From positions 4,021,707 to 4,085,706 of the forward strand of contig JAXIVH010000033.1 in NCBI GenBank assembly GCA_036785325.1: 64,000 nucleotides of DNA. Reading direction: 5' to 3'. Source of the stretch: Urophycis tenuis (Eukaryota > Chordata > Actinopteri > Gadiformes > Phycidae). Under the pieces are notes generated by a model. That model was not told where the DNA came from. It was given only the letters and a program-made list of their open reading frames with translations, and did not search any database. Positions 1 through 11,830 of the stretch are shown here, one piece after another; position 1 is the stretch's first letter, and every line of letters starts with the position of its first letter. Made by a program: the position numbers and the translations under genes.

Positions 1-3000
1 GCCAACCAGCTCCGTGGCTGGGACGTACATGAGCATCAAGACTTTGATAAGAACGATAAGTACAGAGTGACCGTCTGCGGGGAGGACACTTTATTCAAAA
101 TGTGAACGTGAGAACACAGTTCTGTAAAGCTGGGGAGGAGGAGTGAAGGAGGACGCTGGGCTACTTGAAGCTGCCTTGCAAAGTGATCCTCTCTTTGCCC
201 TACTGAGTGCTCTGAAATTCCATCCCCGTATTCAAAGCGGTGTTGTTCACCCATACTGTCCAGCATGGCTGTCTGGAAGAAAGGTTAAACCCTTCTTTCC
301 CAGCCCGGCCATGTTTTTAGTTTTTCCTTAGTATAATTTTTTTTATATATCCTTTTAATCAACCAGAGAGGAGAAGACCCACCTCACTGGCAGCCCGCCT
401 GCCTGTCTGCCTGCTCCTGTTATGGCTACAATCAGTTACACAAAGCAGACGAGGGCACAGACCCCCCTGACGCGAAACGCCGCACCTGGTGGTTAAAAAG
501 CCCGCCTGGGCACGTGGCGCCGGCCGGCCCCGCGTCAAGACGCCGTGTTGAGAAACGAAACCCAGCCCCCCCCCCGCTGTGTGATCTTTCGCTGCGCGGC
601 AAGTAACAGCCTCGGGACAGATTACGCGGGGTTATGCATCAAAGCTAACGTTTAGCGACAAGGTGACATCACTGTTTTTGGCGGAGACAAAGGCTAAGCG
701 GTGGAGAATGTCGTGAGTCGCGGGCCCCCGTGCCGGTCCGGTCATGCCTGCGTTCTCACACTACATGAAGGAGTTCTGCTAATTGGGGGGGGGGGGGGGG
801 GGATGCTGTTGGAAAATCTCAGGTTAATCCAGTTTCGGTGGGAAAAACAACCAAACCCCTTCCCTCTGTTTCACAGGTAGTAAATACATAAAGTCACGCT
901 ACAAAGTGCATGAGCGGTTTTAATAAAGCCGTTTTTAATAGAATAATCCCAAAATGTCATTTGGAAGAAGGATTAAATTCGCCACCTGGGGCCGTTCCTC
1001 ATGGTGGCGAACAACTGAGTGTGTTGATAGGCTTACGTTTTGGGGGTTAGAAGCTGTTAAAGTGAGGGATAAGTAGAGGAGAACGCTAGAAATGGGTATT
1101 CTGTGTTCTCCGTTTCAAGGGGGCCATTGACTAATCCCTCATTGGTGGCTCAAAAATCTTGGGACCCAATGTTAAGACTTTGATTCACTTCAAAGTGCTG
1201 AAGTGCAGACTCAAAGGCTCAAAACTTCACACAGCTCATGAAATCAAGATCTGAATTAGTGCAAACTAAGTGACTTACTCACTAAATGTCACCTGTCCCA
1301 TGACAGATCTTCAAGTTAGCCCCTCAGACATTTGTAAGTCAAAGTTAAAAATGCACGCCTTATGCTGAAAACAAATCATACCTATAGGCTACCATGATTC
1401 TGCAAATCAAAAAGCCTATCCAAAAATGATCATTGAAATATACAAACAAACAACAAACAATTGACATTTGACTGTCTGCTTGCATATGTATTCCATTGTT
1501 TTGAATTCAGAAAGTAACCTTAAATGTATGGCATAACAACAACAAAAGTATCTAAAAGCGTCAGTGAGTAGGCCCTACTCAACAAGACATGTGCGCAGTC
1601 CTGCGTTACAGTAAAGTGCTGCAGAACTTCTCCTCTGCTGTCTGCTCGTTTGTTTTCTGCTAAGAACGGTTCTTCAGCTCGATGCAAAATAGATGGTTAA
1701 TCCTTTATGTGTACCCCTCAATTAGAACCTTGTTTGGTTCCAAGTCTAAGTCCTGTTGCCAACATGTCTGATTTGATCCCATTCATCTGTCTGTAAATCA
1801 TTTAATTACAGGTTAACCCAGCTGCACAACATCAGCAGTATTTTGTTGCCAGGGAGTTCGCAAAATCGGAGGATGACTAACACCAAGTGTAATTAAATAA
1901 TATCATCTCGGTTACAATCTGTACAGGACGAACGGCATTTCTGTCAATCGTGGCGTGTTATTGGAATTGTTGCCAGGCAACTCCCCATTGCGCAGATGGG
2001 GTCACGTTTCATCACCAAAGATACTTTCCTCTTTGGGTAGATATTCATCAAGCGATTAATACGCGATGAATGTTTTTTTTTCCCCCTCCTGGAATGACTC
2101 ATTTGAACAACAAACACAGGGGGACGATGGAGGGGGGGAAGGTGGAGTTGGGACTTTTAGGACGAATCGAATGTACCGAATCAAATATACGACAACTTTT
2201 AGGACGAATCAAACATAGGCCTACTGCATATACCGTGCAGATATTGACTCGTCCGGATAAGTTCAACAAAAAAAAAATTCTACTTGATGCGACACTTGGG
2301 CAGCCAAGTCACCGAAAGGGGCTCCGCTGGTAAGCTCACACAGAGCTTGAAGTCATGCATGAAAATCCCCCTTCCAGCGAAGTCATTCATCCCAGACAGG
2401 AGGGCCCCATGGGTCCTGGTGCAGATCAATGGGAGACACGACGGTTCCTAGAGAACACAATTTACAGCGTGCCCTGGCCTCCGGTCCCCCCGACACCCAT
2501 CGAGTCGTGTCCCCACAGCCAATGACATGCCTCTGCACATGCCTAAGTCACCGGCTTCTATATTCAAATAAATCCACGTAGATATACATTCCATGTATTT
2601 TTATACTGAAGTCCACTGTTAATATATACATTTATATAATCCACAATGTCATTAGCTGCAACCTGCGCCTGCTCCTGATGCCACTTCAGTGTCGCGCCGG
2701 TGGTCCTGGTGGGATGCCAAGACGCCATTAATTTGCGTTGCGCTCGTTGCACAACAGCGCGGCGACACTGAAAATGAATCTAACCTAATGCGTTTGTCTC
2801 TGTGTACGGGAGTGGCACACTAAACTGGGGCCTGGGTTGAGGAGCGAGGAATGCCCCGTGGTGGAAGTCACGAAGCGGGGGCCCCCCTCCTGTAAGAAGA
2901 GGCGAGCGAGCGAGCGCCACCGTGGCACTGGGTTCGCGGTGGGCCCTACTACGGAGCAATGGTGCAGACGCGTGTTAATGGGAAACGGGGAGCGGAAAAC

Positions 3001-4806
3001 GCCCACCGGCACGCCGCAGGATCCCCTCACAACTAAACCTGTTTTTTATTTTTTATTTTTTTTATTTTTTAAAGATGACGTGCTACTGTCATTCCATTCG
3101 GCTTTTTTTCCCTCGTTCCTGAGATTGTTTGGACCCGCGCGACTCCTCGATCCAAAATGAGTGACTGGTTCTCTTGGCAGTCGTCTTGGTGACCTCACGT
3201 GTCTCTCACCCCCAAAACATCCTTCCATAAGAATTTAAAGTCCTATTTCCAAGTATGATACGAGTCAGTAGAAACGTGCATTTTTCTGAAAATAGTAAAC
3301 ATTTATGAAAATAACAGCTTAGTAAAACAAAAAAATACTTTAAATGCTGTTTCTCACAAGGCCCAGCAATGCACCTGGCTAGTCAAAGGTGACAGAAAAA
3401 AAACCCCTCCTACTATTGTTAACACACAGGCAGTGTTGATATGGCCAACATGTATCGACTAAGCAAGGCAGTGTCATCGTTAGAACCCATTTCGAAGGAA
3501 TACATTTTTTTCAGGTTATGCCACACATCCTGTGCTTTAGGGCATTAAGGCACAGGATGTGCAGCCAACCCATTTCTAAAGATCCCCTGTATTCGACACA
3601 AAGTCACTTCACTTTTAGTCCCCACTTCCCGTTCATAGAATAATGAATCAAAGAAGCCGACATGCAGTTCGCTATTCATGCTGGATCTCAATTAATCATG
3701 TCAACAAATAGCCTTATTTTTTTACCATTGGTATTGAAGCATCATTTGGCATTTTTTCTTTTTCGTTATGATCGTCATTAAACCGTCTTCTTTTTTTTTT
3801 TTGTGTGATACCAAAAAAAAGCATCAACATTGACAAGCCGTCTGAAAGGGTTCTTATGAAGTGAAAGTCACGAGGGCTGGTGAAGGCTTGGGGTCGGGGT
3901 GAGGCCTGCTAGTCAGGCCTCGCACCCGCTGCAGCTTGTCTGGGCTCAAAAGGTGTGTATGGCGTGAGTTGGATTCTCAGGTCAAGACTGGGCATGCCCT
4001 GCCACCAGTGTGTCATAGGCAAACTCAGCCAGTGAGCAAACAACATTGTTTAATCATCAATGGTTTCATCATAAGAGAACGTGATTAGAAAAAATACATA
4101 TAATCACAAATATATATTTTTTTGAAAGGCAATTTTGATTTCAGGTACATGGGGGTAGATACTCCTATCCCTACATTATACACATCATAAATCTATCCAT
4201 ATTATTCAACTCAATACTAAGCAGACCAAATGAAAGGCACCTACATGAAAATATCTCCAACATGAGCAATTTATGAGTCAAACATCGTCTGGATTGTAAA
4301 TGTTTGCCGAGATCAAATTAAAAACTTCAGCTGCCTTCTGCAAACGAACCAGAATAAAGACTGTGGTCCTTACTGTCCTCACAGGCCTGACACAGACTAA
4401 CCCACCATCAAACCCCTTGAGTCTACGTCTCCCTCTTTGATCCATGAACCCATCCGACCGAGCAGTCAACACCCCCCCCCCCCCCCCCCCCCCCCCCCAC
4501 CACCCAGCGGTTCCCAACCGAGGGGTCGCGACCCCATTACGGGTCATCAGATATACACATGGGGTCACAGGACACCGACGACACGGTACACGCTGTGGAT
4601 ATTTGGACACACGAGCTGTAGTCATTACACGTTTTTTATAAAAACAGTTGAAAAGGTCATGAAGGTCTCGTGAAGGTCCGGTATAGATGGAACAGACTGC
4701 TCCCATGTAGGAACTACTACTAATCATCACTTTGTGTGGACATTGATATCAAACCTGTGTGTGTGCCTGTGTGTGCGTGTGTGCGTGCGTGCGTATGTGT
4801 GTGCGC

Positions 4807-4847
<41 letters not shown>

Positions 4848-5118
4848 CGTGCGTGTGTGTGTGTGTGTGTGTGCATGTCTGTGCGTGTGTGTGTGTGTGG
4901 AAACAGATGCACAAACCAATGCAAGAAGTCTGGGGTTCCAACAAGTCATCAAACCTACAAACAGGGGTTGACGGGCCAAACGAGCTCAGAACCCACCCCC
5001 CCCCCCCCCCAAAAAAAAAAAACCAAAACAGAACCCCTCACGGTTCCAAGCTGTGCGGGTTCGGGCCCCGACCCCGGATGTAGCCCCCGACGTAGCCCCG
5101 ACGTAGCCCCGAGGCCAG
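1..5118. other. Gene-free left flank, possibly fam167a 3' UTR
   Basis: No reading frame here resembles a protein family and I see no splice-consistent exon. It holds a G-run at 785-802, poly-C at 4471-4498, a compound TG/CG array at about 4755-4900 and a C-run/A-run at 4996-5022. Part of it may be fam167a 3' UTR, since that gene ends at 5119 on the minus strand, but no poly(A) site can be chosen. Confidence 0.4.
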
Positions 5119-7260
5119 CTAGCACAGCGAGAAGCGCCGGGAGTTGATGTTCATCTTGGTGACGCCGATGAGCCGCAGCGGGGCGGAGAGGCCCAGGCCC
5201 GGCGTGACGGGACACTCGCACAGCAGGTCGGACAGCTCGTCGCGCTCCTCCATGCCGAAGGTGGCGTCGTTCAGCATGCGGCGGTGCAGCTGGCACGTCT
5301 GCTCGATCTTCAGCTGGTGGATGTCGGCGCGCAGCCGCATCAGCTGCCGGGCCAGCTGCTGGTCCTGCAGGCGCATCTCCGCCTGCCGAACGCCAACGGG
5401 GGAGAAGGGGGAAAGATTAGATTAGATTAGATTCAACTTTATTGTCATTGTGCAGAGTAGAAGAAGAAGAAGAAGAATTACTTTTTTGATCCCGTGAGGG
5501 AAATTTGGTCTCTGCGTTTAACCCAATCGTAAATTAGTGAAACACACTCAGCACACAGTGATGGTGAGGCACACAGTGAGGTGAAGCACACACTTAAACC
5601 CGATGCAGTGAGCTAGCTGCCTGCAACAGCGGCGCAGTGAGGGGTTAGGTGCCTTGTTCAAGGGCACTTCAGCCGTTCGTACTGGTCGGGGTTCGAACCG
5701 GCATCCCTCCGGTTACAAGTCCAAAGCCCTAACCAGTAGGCCGCGGCTGCCCAAAAGTAGTAGAGTACAAGAGTACAAGTACAGGGACAACGAAATGCAG
5801 TTGGCGTTCTAACCAGAAGTGCAAATGTGCGATAAAGGTGCGGGTTGAAATGCAGAGTGCAAAATTGAAAAACATGAAAAGTGGCAGTAGTTATTAAAGT
5901 GGCAGTAGTTATTAAAGTGACGGTAATCAACGGTAGTTGTTAAAGTGACAGTAAACAGTGCAGGTGGAGGTAATGATCATTGAGGTAGTAGAGAGATGGA
6001 GGAGGAGGAGGAGGAGGACCGTGGGACAGGGTGGGGGGTGGGGGGTGGGCGGCGGTGGCGACAGGAACAAATATAGCCGTGGTCACGTTGGCATTTCCCC
6101 CCGGGACGGGGAGTTGTTAACCTTCTCTGTGTTTACGTTCCCGGATGACGGCGAGGACGATGCGAATCGCCCTGATGAATGGCCCCGCCGCCGCCGTGCA
6201 ATTGTGTCAAGTGTGGTGTCGCGTGTGAAATATTGTAGACAAAAGCCTTTTGGCGTAAACAGCTATAGATTGAGTCGGTGCGACGGTGTTTACTTTTCCG
6301 CCGCTGCCAAAACATGCAACAGGCAAACGTGAAGCCGGAGAGTGAAGGAGCGTTCTAAAAAGGGGCCGCGCACTAACGATGACGCTGCTCGCATGAATAA
6401 CTCAAGATTCAACTCCCTGAAGCGCTTCCACTCACTCGAGGTGACTTGAGGTGACTCGAGGTGATACGGGTGGCGATTCAAGATCATCACGAAATGACAT
6501 GCTTTGCTAACCTCTCTATTCATTTTTCGCCCTTGGATTTCACTGTAGGCATTACATAAGTGAAATACTCCTCAAGCCAACCCGGTCCACTTAGAAGGTG
6601 AATAGACTTTAAACAATGCCTTTGTTGATACAACAGCGTAATAAATGGGGGGGCGGGGGGGGGGGGGGGGGGGGGGGGGGGAATAAACCCCTCCATGTTT
6701 CCTTAACAACTCTCTGTTTAATTAACCGTCTCCTGGGCTGGGCATCAAACCTGGAAGCTTACCAGCTCTTTCCGGAGCCAAGCGAGAGCCGCGTCCATGT
6801 TCCCAAAGCCCCTCAACAACGGGACCCCCCTGTCCTCAGTGGACGGCTCCCCCGCGGTAGCAGCGGTAGTGGTCTCTTCCTCCTCCTCCTCCTTTTCCTC
6901 CTTCTCCTCTTTGTCTGCGGGGCCCTTTGAGGGGCGGGGTCCCCCGTCTCCGGGCTGCGTCCCCGGCCGGCCCCCGCGGGGAGCCGGGGGCCCCACGGAG
7001 CCGAAGCTGTCCGACTCCACGTGGGCCTGCCACTCCAGGTAGGAGGGCCTGCGGGTCTCCAGGCGGAGCTTCTCCGTCAGCGCCTTCAGGGACAGCAGGT
7101 GGTCGTCCTCGCCGGCCGCCGCGCCGGGCTCGCCGTCCTTCTCCGCCTCCTCCTCCTCCTTCTCCTTCTCCTGCTCCTGCTGCTCCTGCTCCTCCACCCG
7201 CGTGTCCTGGGGGTGGCCGGTGGCGCAGCACGTCGTCAAGGGAACCGCGGACGCTTCCAT
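5119..7260 (-). CDS. fam167a: FAM167A-like protein, two coding exons
   Basis: Coding exons on the minus strand are 7260-6763 (166 codons, ATG at 7260) and 5382-5119 (87 codons plus TAG), joined by a phase-0 GT-AG intron, giving 253 residues; human FAM167A is about 214. Exon 1 carries the family block SLKALTEKLRLETRRPSYLEW and ends in ALAWLRKEL. Exon 2 continues AEMRLQDQQLARQLMRLRAD, then HRRMLNDAT, and ends with the signature C-terminus LIGVTKMNINSRRFSLC. Between the two blocks is a long low-complexity insert rich in Glu, Pro and Gly, which explains the extra length. FAM167A is largely disordered with a short coiled coil and its biochemical role is poorly defined. The conserved words fit FAM167A better than FAM167B. 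The intron carries a SINE nested in a retroelement tail. The start is the first ATG of the open frame; an upstream coding exon cannot be excluded. Confidence 0.9.
5420..5890 (-). mobile_element. LINE/SINE-type 3' tail split by a nested SINE
   Basis: At 5423-5450 is the reverse complement of a tail ending in (AATCT)n. At about 5755-5880 is the reverse complement of GTTAGAACGCCAACTGCATT and TCGTTGTCCCTGTACTTGTA. At 49231-49391 the same two pieces are adjacent, so here they were separated by the SINE at 5459-5752. Confidence 0.65.
5459..5752 (-). mobile_element. tRNA-derived SINE in the fam167a intron
   Basis: Read on the minus strand it has a box A-like TACTGGTTAGGGCTTTGGAC, then box B GGTTCGAACCCC, a common body and a (CTT)n tail. 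A second copy of the same family is at 15035-15330 on the plus strand. Confidence 0.78.
6459..6636 (+). repeat. Direct repeat, copy A, in the fam167a intron
   Basis: About 178 bp, roughly 95 percent identical by eye to 7516-7694, including GGTGGCGATTCAAGATCATC and TTTTCGCCCTTGGATTTCAC. The copies flank fam167a coding exon 1. Confidence 0.9.
6645..6681 (+). repeat. Poly-G tract
   Basis: About 35 bases of nearly pure G interrupted by one C, just downstream of repeat copy A in the fam167a intron. Potential G-quadruplex; length is likely unreliable in assembly. Confidence 0.85.
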
Positions 7261-7515
7261 CGCTGCTCGGCCTCATAAAACACGCCGTTACCTGAGCGAC
7301 GACGAGACACAGAGCACGGTCCGCACCGTGAGGGACGATGAAGGCGGGGGGGGGGGGGCTTAGAGGCATGAACCTGGTGTCACAAGTTTGTAGTCATCAG
7401 TGACTCCTGGGTTTGAGCCCCGACGGCCACAGAAGCAGCCTGATGGCATCCTGGGAGCAAGGAAGCCCTAACGCCTGCCTGCTCCCTAATGACCTGAGGC
7501 TGAATACACTGACTG

Positions 7516-7694
7516 GAGGTGATGCGGGTGGCGATTCAAGATCATCACCAAATGACATGCTTTGCTAACCTCTCTATTCATTTTTCGCCCTTGGATTTCA
7601 CTGTAAGCATTATATAAGTGAAATACTCCACAAGGCAACCCGGTCCACTTAGAAGGTGAATAGACTTTAAACAGTGCCTTTGTTGATACAACAG
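7516..7694 (+). repeat. Direct repeat, copy B, upstream of fam167a exon 1
   Basis: Partner of 6459-6636, same orientation and about 1,057 bp away. No terminal inverted repeats or tRNA boxes are seen, so the unit is either an unknown element or a local duplication. Confidence 0.9.
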
Positions 7695-10600
7695 TACAAT
7701 TGGAGTACTGAGTGCAATTGGAACAGTACATATGTTAATATGATGAGCACATAGGGAGAGACACACACACACACTGTGTTGTCCCTTCGCTACACACACA
7801 CACACAGTGACCAACTTTGATTTTTCGGGGGGGGGGGGGAAACCAGACGTTTCCATGGCAACAAAACGGGCCACTGTGGATGAGTCAGTGTTTTCTTCCC
7901 CGCACCTCAAAGCTCAGTTCCAGTGTGTGACCGTGTGGACAGATTGAGGAAGAGGAGGCCTGTTCACCCTATACTTGATCCCCGGGACTGCGAGGAACCC
8001 CAGAGAGACCACGGGCTGGTGGCAGACTAGGCGGACGACTGCAGGACCACGCGGGTTCAGGGACTGAGGATTCCTCAGCGCCACCGATGGTCCACTCAGG
8101 TCTCGCAAAGCTTCACATGGACGCGAGCGCATGTCTCCAACACGGGGAGCGATTTGTTGGTTAATCGATACCGCAAAACGTTGTTTCTCACTGCATGCCG
8201 CCGGTGGGAGTGATGTTACACAGACACATCCCTTACGACTCCTAGTGACAAATTGTGTTTTGCTCAAGTGCAGACATATTGAATCAAAAGATGCTAACCT
8301 ACTTGCGCATGGTAGCATAGTGCTCCCATCCCATAATCTCTCCTGTAAGACTAAAGAGAGGCCGATGATAAGCATGGCTACTTCTCCCACCAGAAGTTGC
8401 AGCATAGCAGTGGCGTGACCACAAATCCCGATTCAGACCACAAACAACACAACCGCGATGAACAAACACCAAAGGCAGGCCTATTTCCACAACAAAAAAA
8501 AAACAAAAAAAAAGATGTAGTAAAGTACGCAACGTTGGCATTTACAACGGATAATAATCCCAGCACAAAGTGCTGCTCTAACATTCAATACAAAGCGGGG
8601 CAGTGAATATAGGCTCTCAAGCTCCTTCGCACAAAACGCTTAACCACTCAATAAGCAGTTGCCACTCCGCTACACGGTCTATGGTTATTCCATAATGGGC
8701 CGAGGAGCGGACAGCGGTGAAGTCATTGCCCTTGTATCTAATGATAGGCCTGGCTGTTTTTGGCGAGGTGCGGCAGGCGCTCCCCTGCCGTGCCAAGCGG
8801 CCGGCCCTCTGAACGCGCGGCGGGGAATGGATTCAGCGCGGGTCCGAATCGATGGGGGGGGGGGGGGCGGAGACGCTGCGCGTTCTAATGGCATCACGTT
8901 ACGCGCTTGGAGGAAAATGTTAAAATCCATGCCACCATGCATCTTTTAAAAAGGCCTTCTGCAGCAGACGCTGCTGTGTCACAGGAAGTTGCGCTATACG
9001 GCCAGAGGGGAAAGAACAACTTGTGACTTGGAGTTGTTCAGAATTGTATGCGGTGGGAATTACAGATACGTAACGGAATCGGCACCACAAGTAAGGGTGT
9101 TACTGATTTGTTTAGGCTTGTATCCCTAGGACTTAAAGGTGAGGTTTGCGCTCTGAGGATAATGGGTTATGTGTGTCTCACATCATTTGCCAAATCCAGG
9201 GGCTTATATTATCAACGGCATAATAGAATCATAGAGCCAAGAGCATTTCAATGGAAAACGGTTTCCTATTCAAAGCAACGACAATAGGTGACTCCTTCTA
9301 TTCTGGTTGACAAGTAGTTCAACAGGCACTTAGATCATTTCTAACAAGGCAGTGTGCTCTTCGTCTGCTGCAGCTCCCAAAAAGTTACACAGCCCACTCA
9401 ATATCACCCGGTGGCTTGGAGAGTGATTAATGGCATTAACGGAGTACGGAAAAAATAAAAATATCAAATTGCCAGCATGATTTAAGCGTCCGCTTTGCCA
9501 TATAAACAACGGAGCGCGTCGGTCTCCCTACCATAATACGACTCCGGTTTCATCGCTGCTGGCTGCAGAATGTGACAGCTCAGCAGCCTCTGGGTTGCCA
9601 TACCAATAAAAATCAATTTATCCGCGGTGGCGAGTATGAGTTCATCGCATCTGGTCTGGCCAAACGGCTTAGAAACGTCTGGGTCGTCTACTGTCTTCGC
9701 TCTGGAGTCGGTGTGTGCACACAACACACATACATCCAACTGTTATGGCCTATGTCACAACAGTTGAAGTAAGCCCATTGGATATAGATTGAAAAGTACA
9801 GCACAGTAGACACTTCATTGAAGCCTTGATTAACGCTGATGGATGTAGAATTAGGGTCCCCACGTTGATCATTAAATGAACAGCACAGTTCATATCGACT
9901 GACTGACTGTCTGATTGATTTGTTGATTGATCACGCAGGTTAGACAGACCACCCACCTGCACTTAACCACACGTCATTCATTCAGGAGGCTATCCGACTA
10001 AGTTGGCAACCGCTGTTTATTATAAGAGCAAATGAAAGCGGAAAGTTTCAACAGGCGCATTATTGTCACGCACAATGTGTGCGTGACATGCGTGGAGAGA
10101 CAGCAGCACTCATTCCAGTCCCGTTTCAGGAGTCAGACATAGACATGCTGAACAGCAGCGGGTTTGCATTGGAATTCAAATTGCAAGCCACATGGACGCA
10201 TTTATATCCAAGGTCAATGACAGTGAGCTCTGAAACGGCAGACATACATAGGTATTGACATAAAGGACTATGGCTCATTTGTTTTTCAGTAAAATCGCTG
10301 TAATGTTGGTCAAGACACTTGTTTAAGAATAAATAAAGACGTGCATCCATACCCCGGCAGGATCTTTGCGTTTACTTCAACCCTCTGGCGGAAACTCTGG
10401 CAGAATAAACAGGATGAGTATAACGACGACCACACACTCTCTCACTGATCATCTTTTATGGATCCTCTGGACTCCCGCTACAGCTTCATCGGCGCTCATT
10501 TGTGTTTTGTTTTTTTCCGGACAGTGGGACCGAAGGAGGGGCAGGGGGAGGCTGCGTCAGGGGTTGGTTGCTTGGATACCGCCCAGGAATCTCCTGTGGC

Positions 10601-11766
10601 AGCTCATAGATCCAAAGGTCCGAGCGTACAGAAGGCAGTGCCTCTCGCCATGACCAACCAATCACCGCTCGGAAGATTGGTTGGGGAGCGGAGACAGGCG
10701 CCGCCCACCGTACGTTCGGATCCTGGGAACTAAACTAATGCGTTCTCCTGTCTCACTTCATTCACATCATCCAAAGAAAAAAAAATGCAGGAATTGAACC
10801 GCAGACTGAGTGATGCGAGTGTAATTGGTTAACTTTGTTTATTGACGTAACAAAACTATTTGACATAAAAATAATTTGTACACGCTGTATAAAAAAAGGA
10901 AATACAACAAACCTAGCCCACAAATAAGTTATTATAATGTCCCACAAATCTTACTTAGGCCTATAATTCAAGAGTTAAAAAAATATACTAGGTATTAACT
11001 ATTTGTAATCTTTTTGAATGTGCACTGGCACTTAAAGGTAGTATACTGTACATAAACAGGATGACAGATGGACCATTCCTTGTTTACCTTCCTGAAGTTA
11101 AATGGCAAAAGTCAGGGCTTATTTGACAATAATATGTTATATTATAGTTTTGATTCTGGCACCGTATTTCATTTTCCATCATTCATGTAGTGTATCTGGG
11201 GTACATTGCCTCAATTTCCTCTCAAATCAAGGCAGCACAGGCGTGATTGTACCAGCTCTGGTGCAAATGTAACTATAAAATAAATATACTAGAACTTACA
11301 AAGTACAATAACAAAATGGTAGTGCAAAAAAACACACAAAAAAACGTTTTTCTTGACAAAAGATTCACAATGACGACATCCAAACAAACCATTAGGCCTA
11401 CATTGCTCTAAAATAACAAACACCATTCATGACGTGATGACTTGTCAGAGGAATAAGGGATAACATTGAATAATTACATTCATAATCCAGACTTGTTGAA
11501 CAAACTGTTGATCAGCGTCTAACAGCCTAAAAGGGTTGGCGACATACTGATATTTTTTCTACACCAGCGCATCACTTTTGGACACAGTAGATGCCCAACT
11601 TTTTATTGTGTAAAATTAATTCAATTTACAATGCTTTGACCTGAGTACACAACCATTCACATCCTGCTATTCTGAACAGAATAGTGATGCACCTATAGAC
11701 AGTGCTTCTGTTTAGTGATGGTCCTTAAAGAATGACAACGTTCCAAGATTGGCTCTTAAAAAACTT

Positions 11767-11797
<31 letters not shown>

Positions 11798-11830
11798 GGT
11801 ACAACTCCCTCCTCTTTTCCTTTGAGCCAA
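7695..11830. other. Gene-free interval between fam167a and lca5
   Basis: No supported coding exon. Contents include short CA and G runs (about 7760-7840), a GC-rich patch at about 8760-8890, an AT-rich stretch at 10840-11820 and an (ATA)n array at 11768-11800. The right part is likely lca5 3' UTR and downstream sequence. Confidence 0.4.

Noticed and set aside
2837..3228. Overlapping frames near 2.8-3.2 kb on both strands
   Set aside because: No family motif and no splice-consistent partners; composition fits ordinary noncoding sequence.
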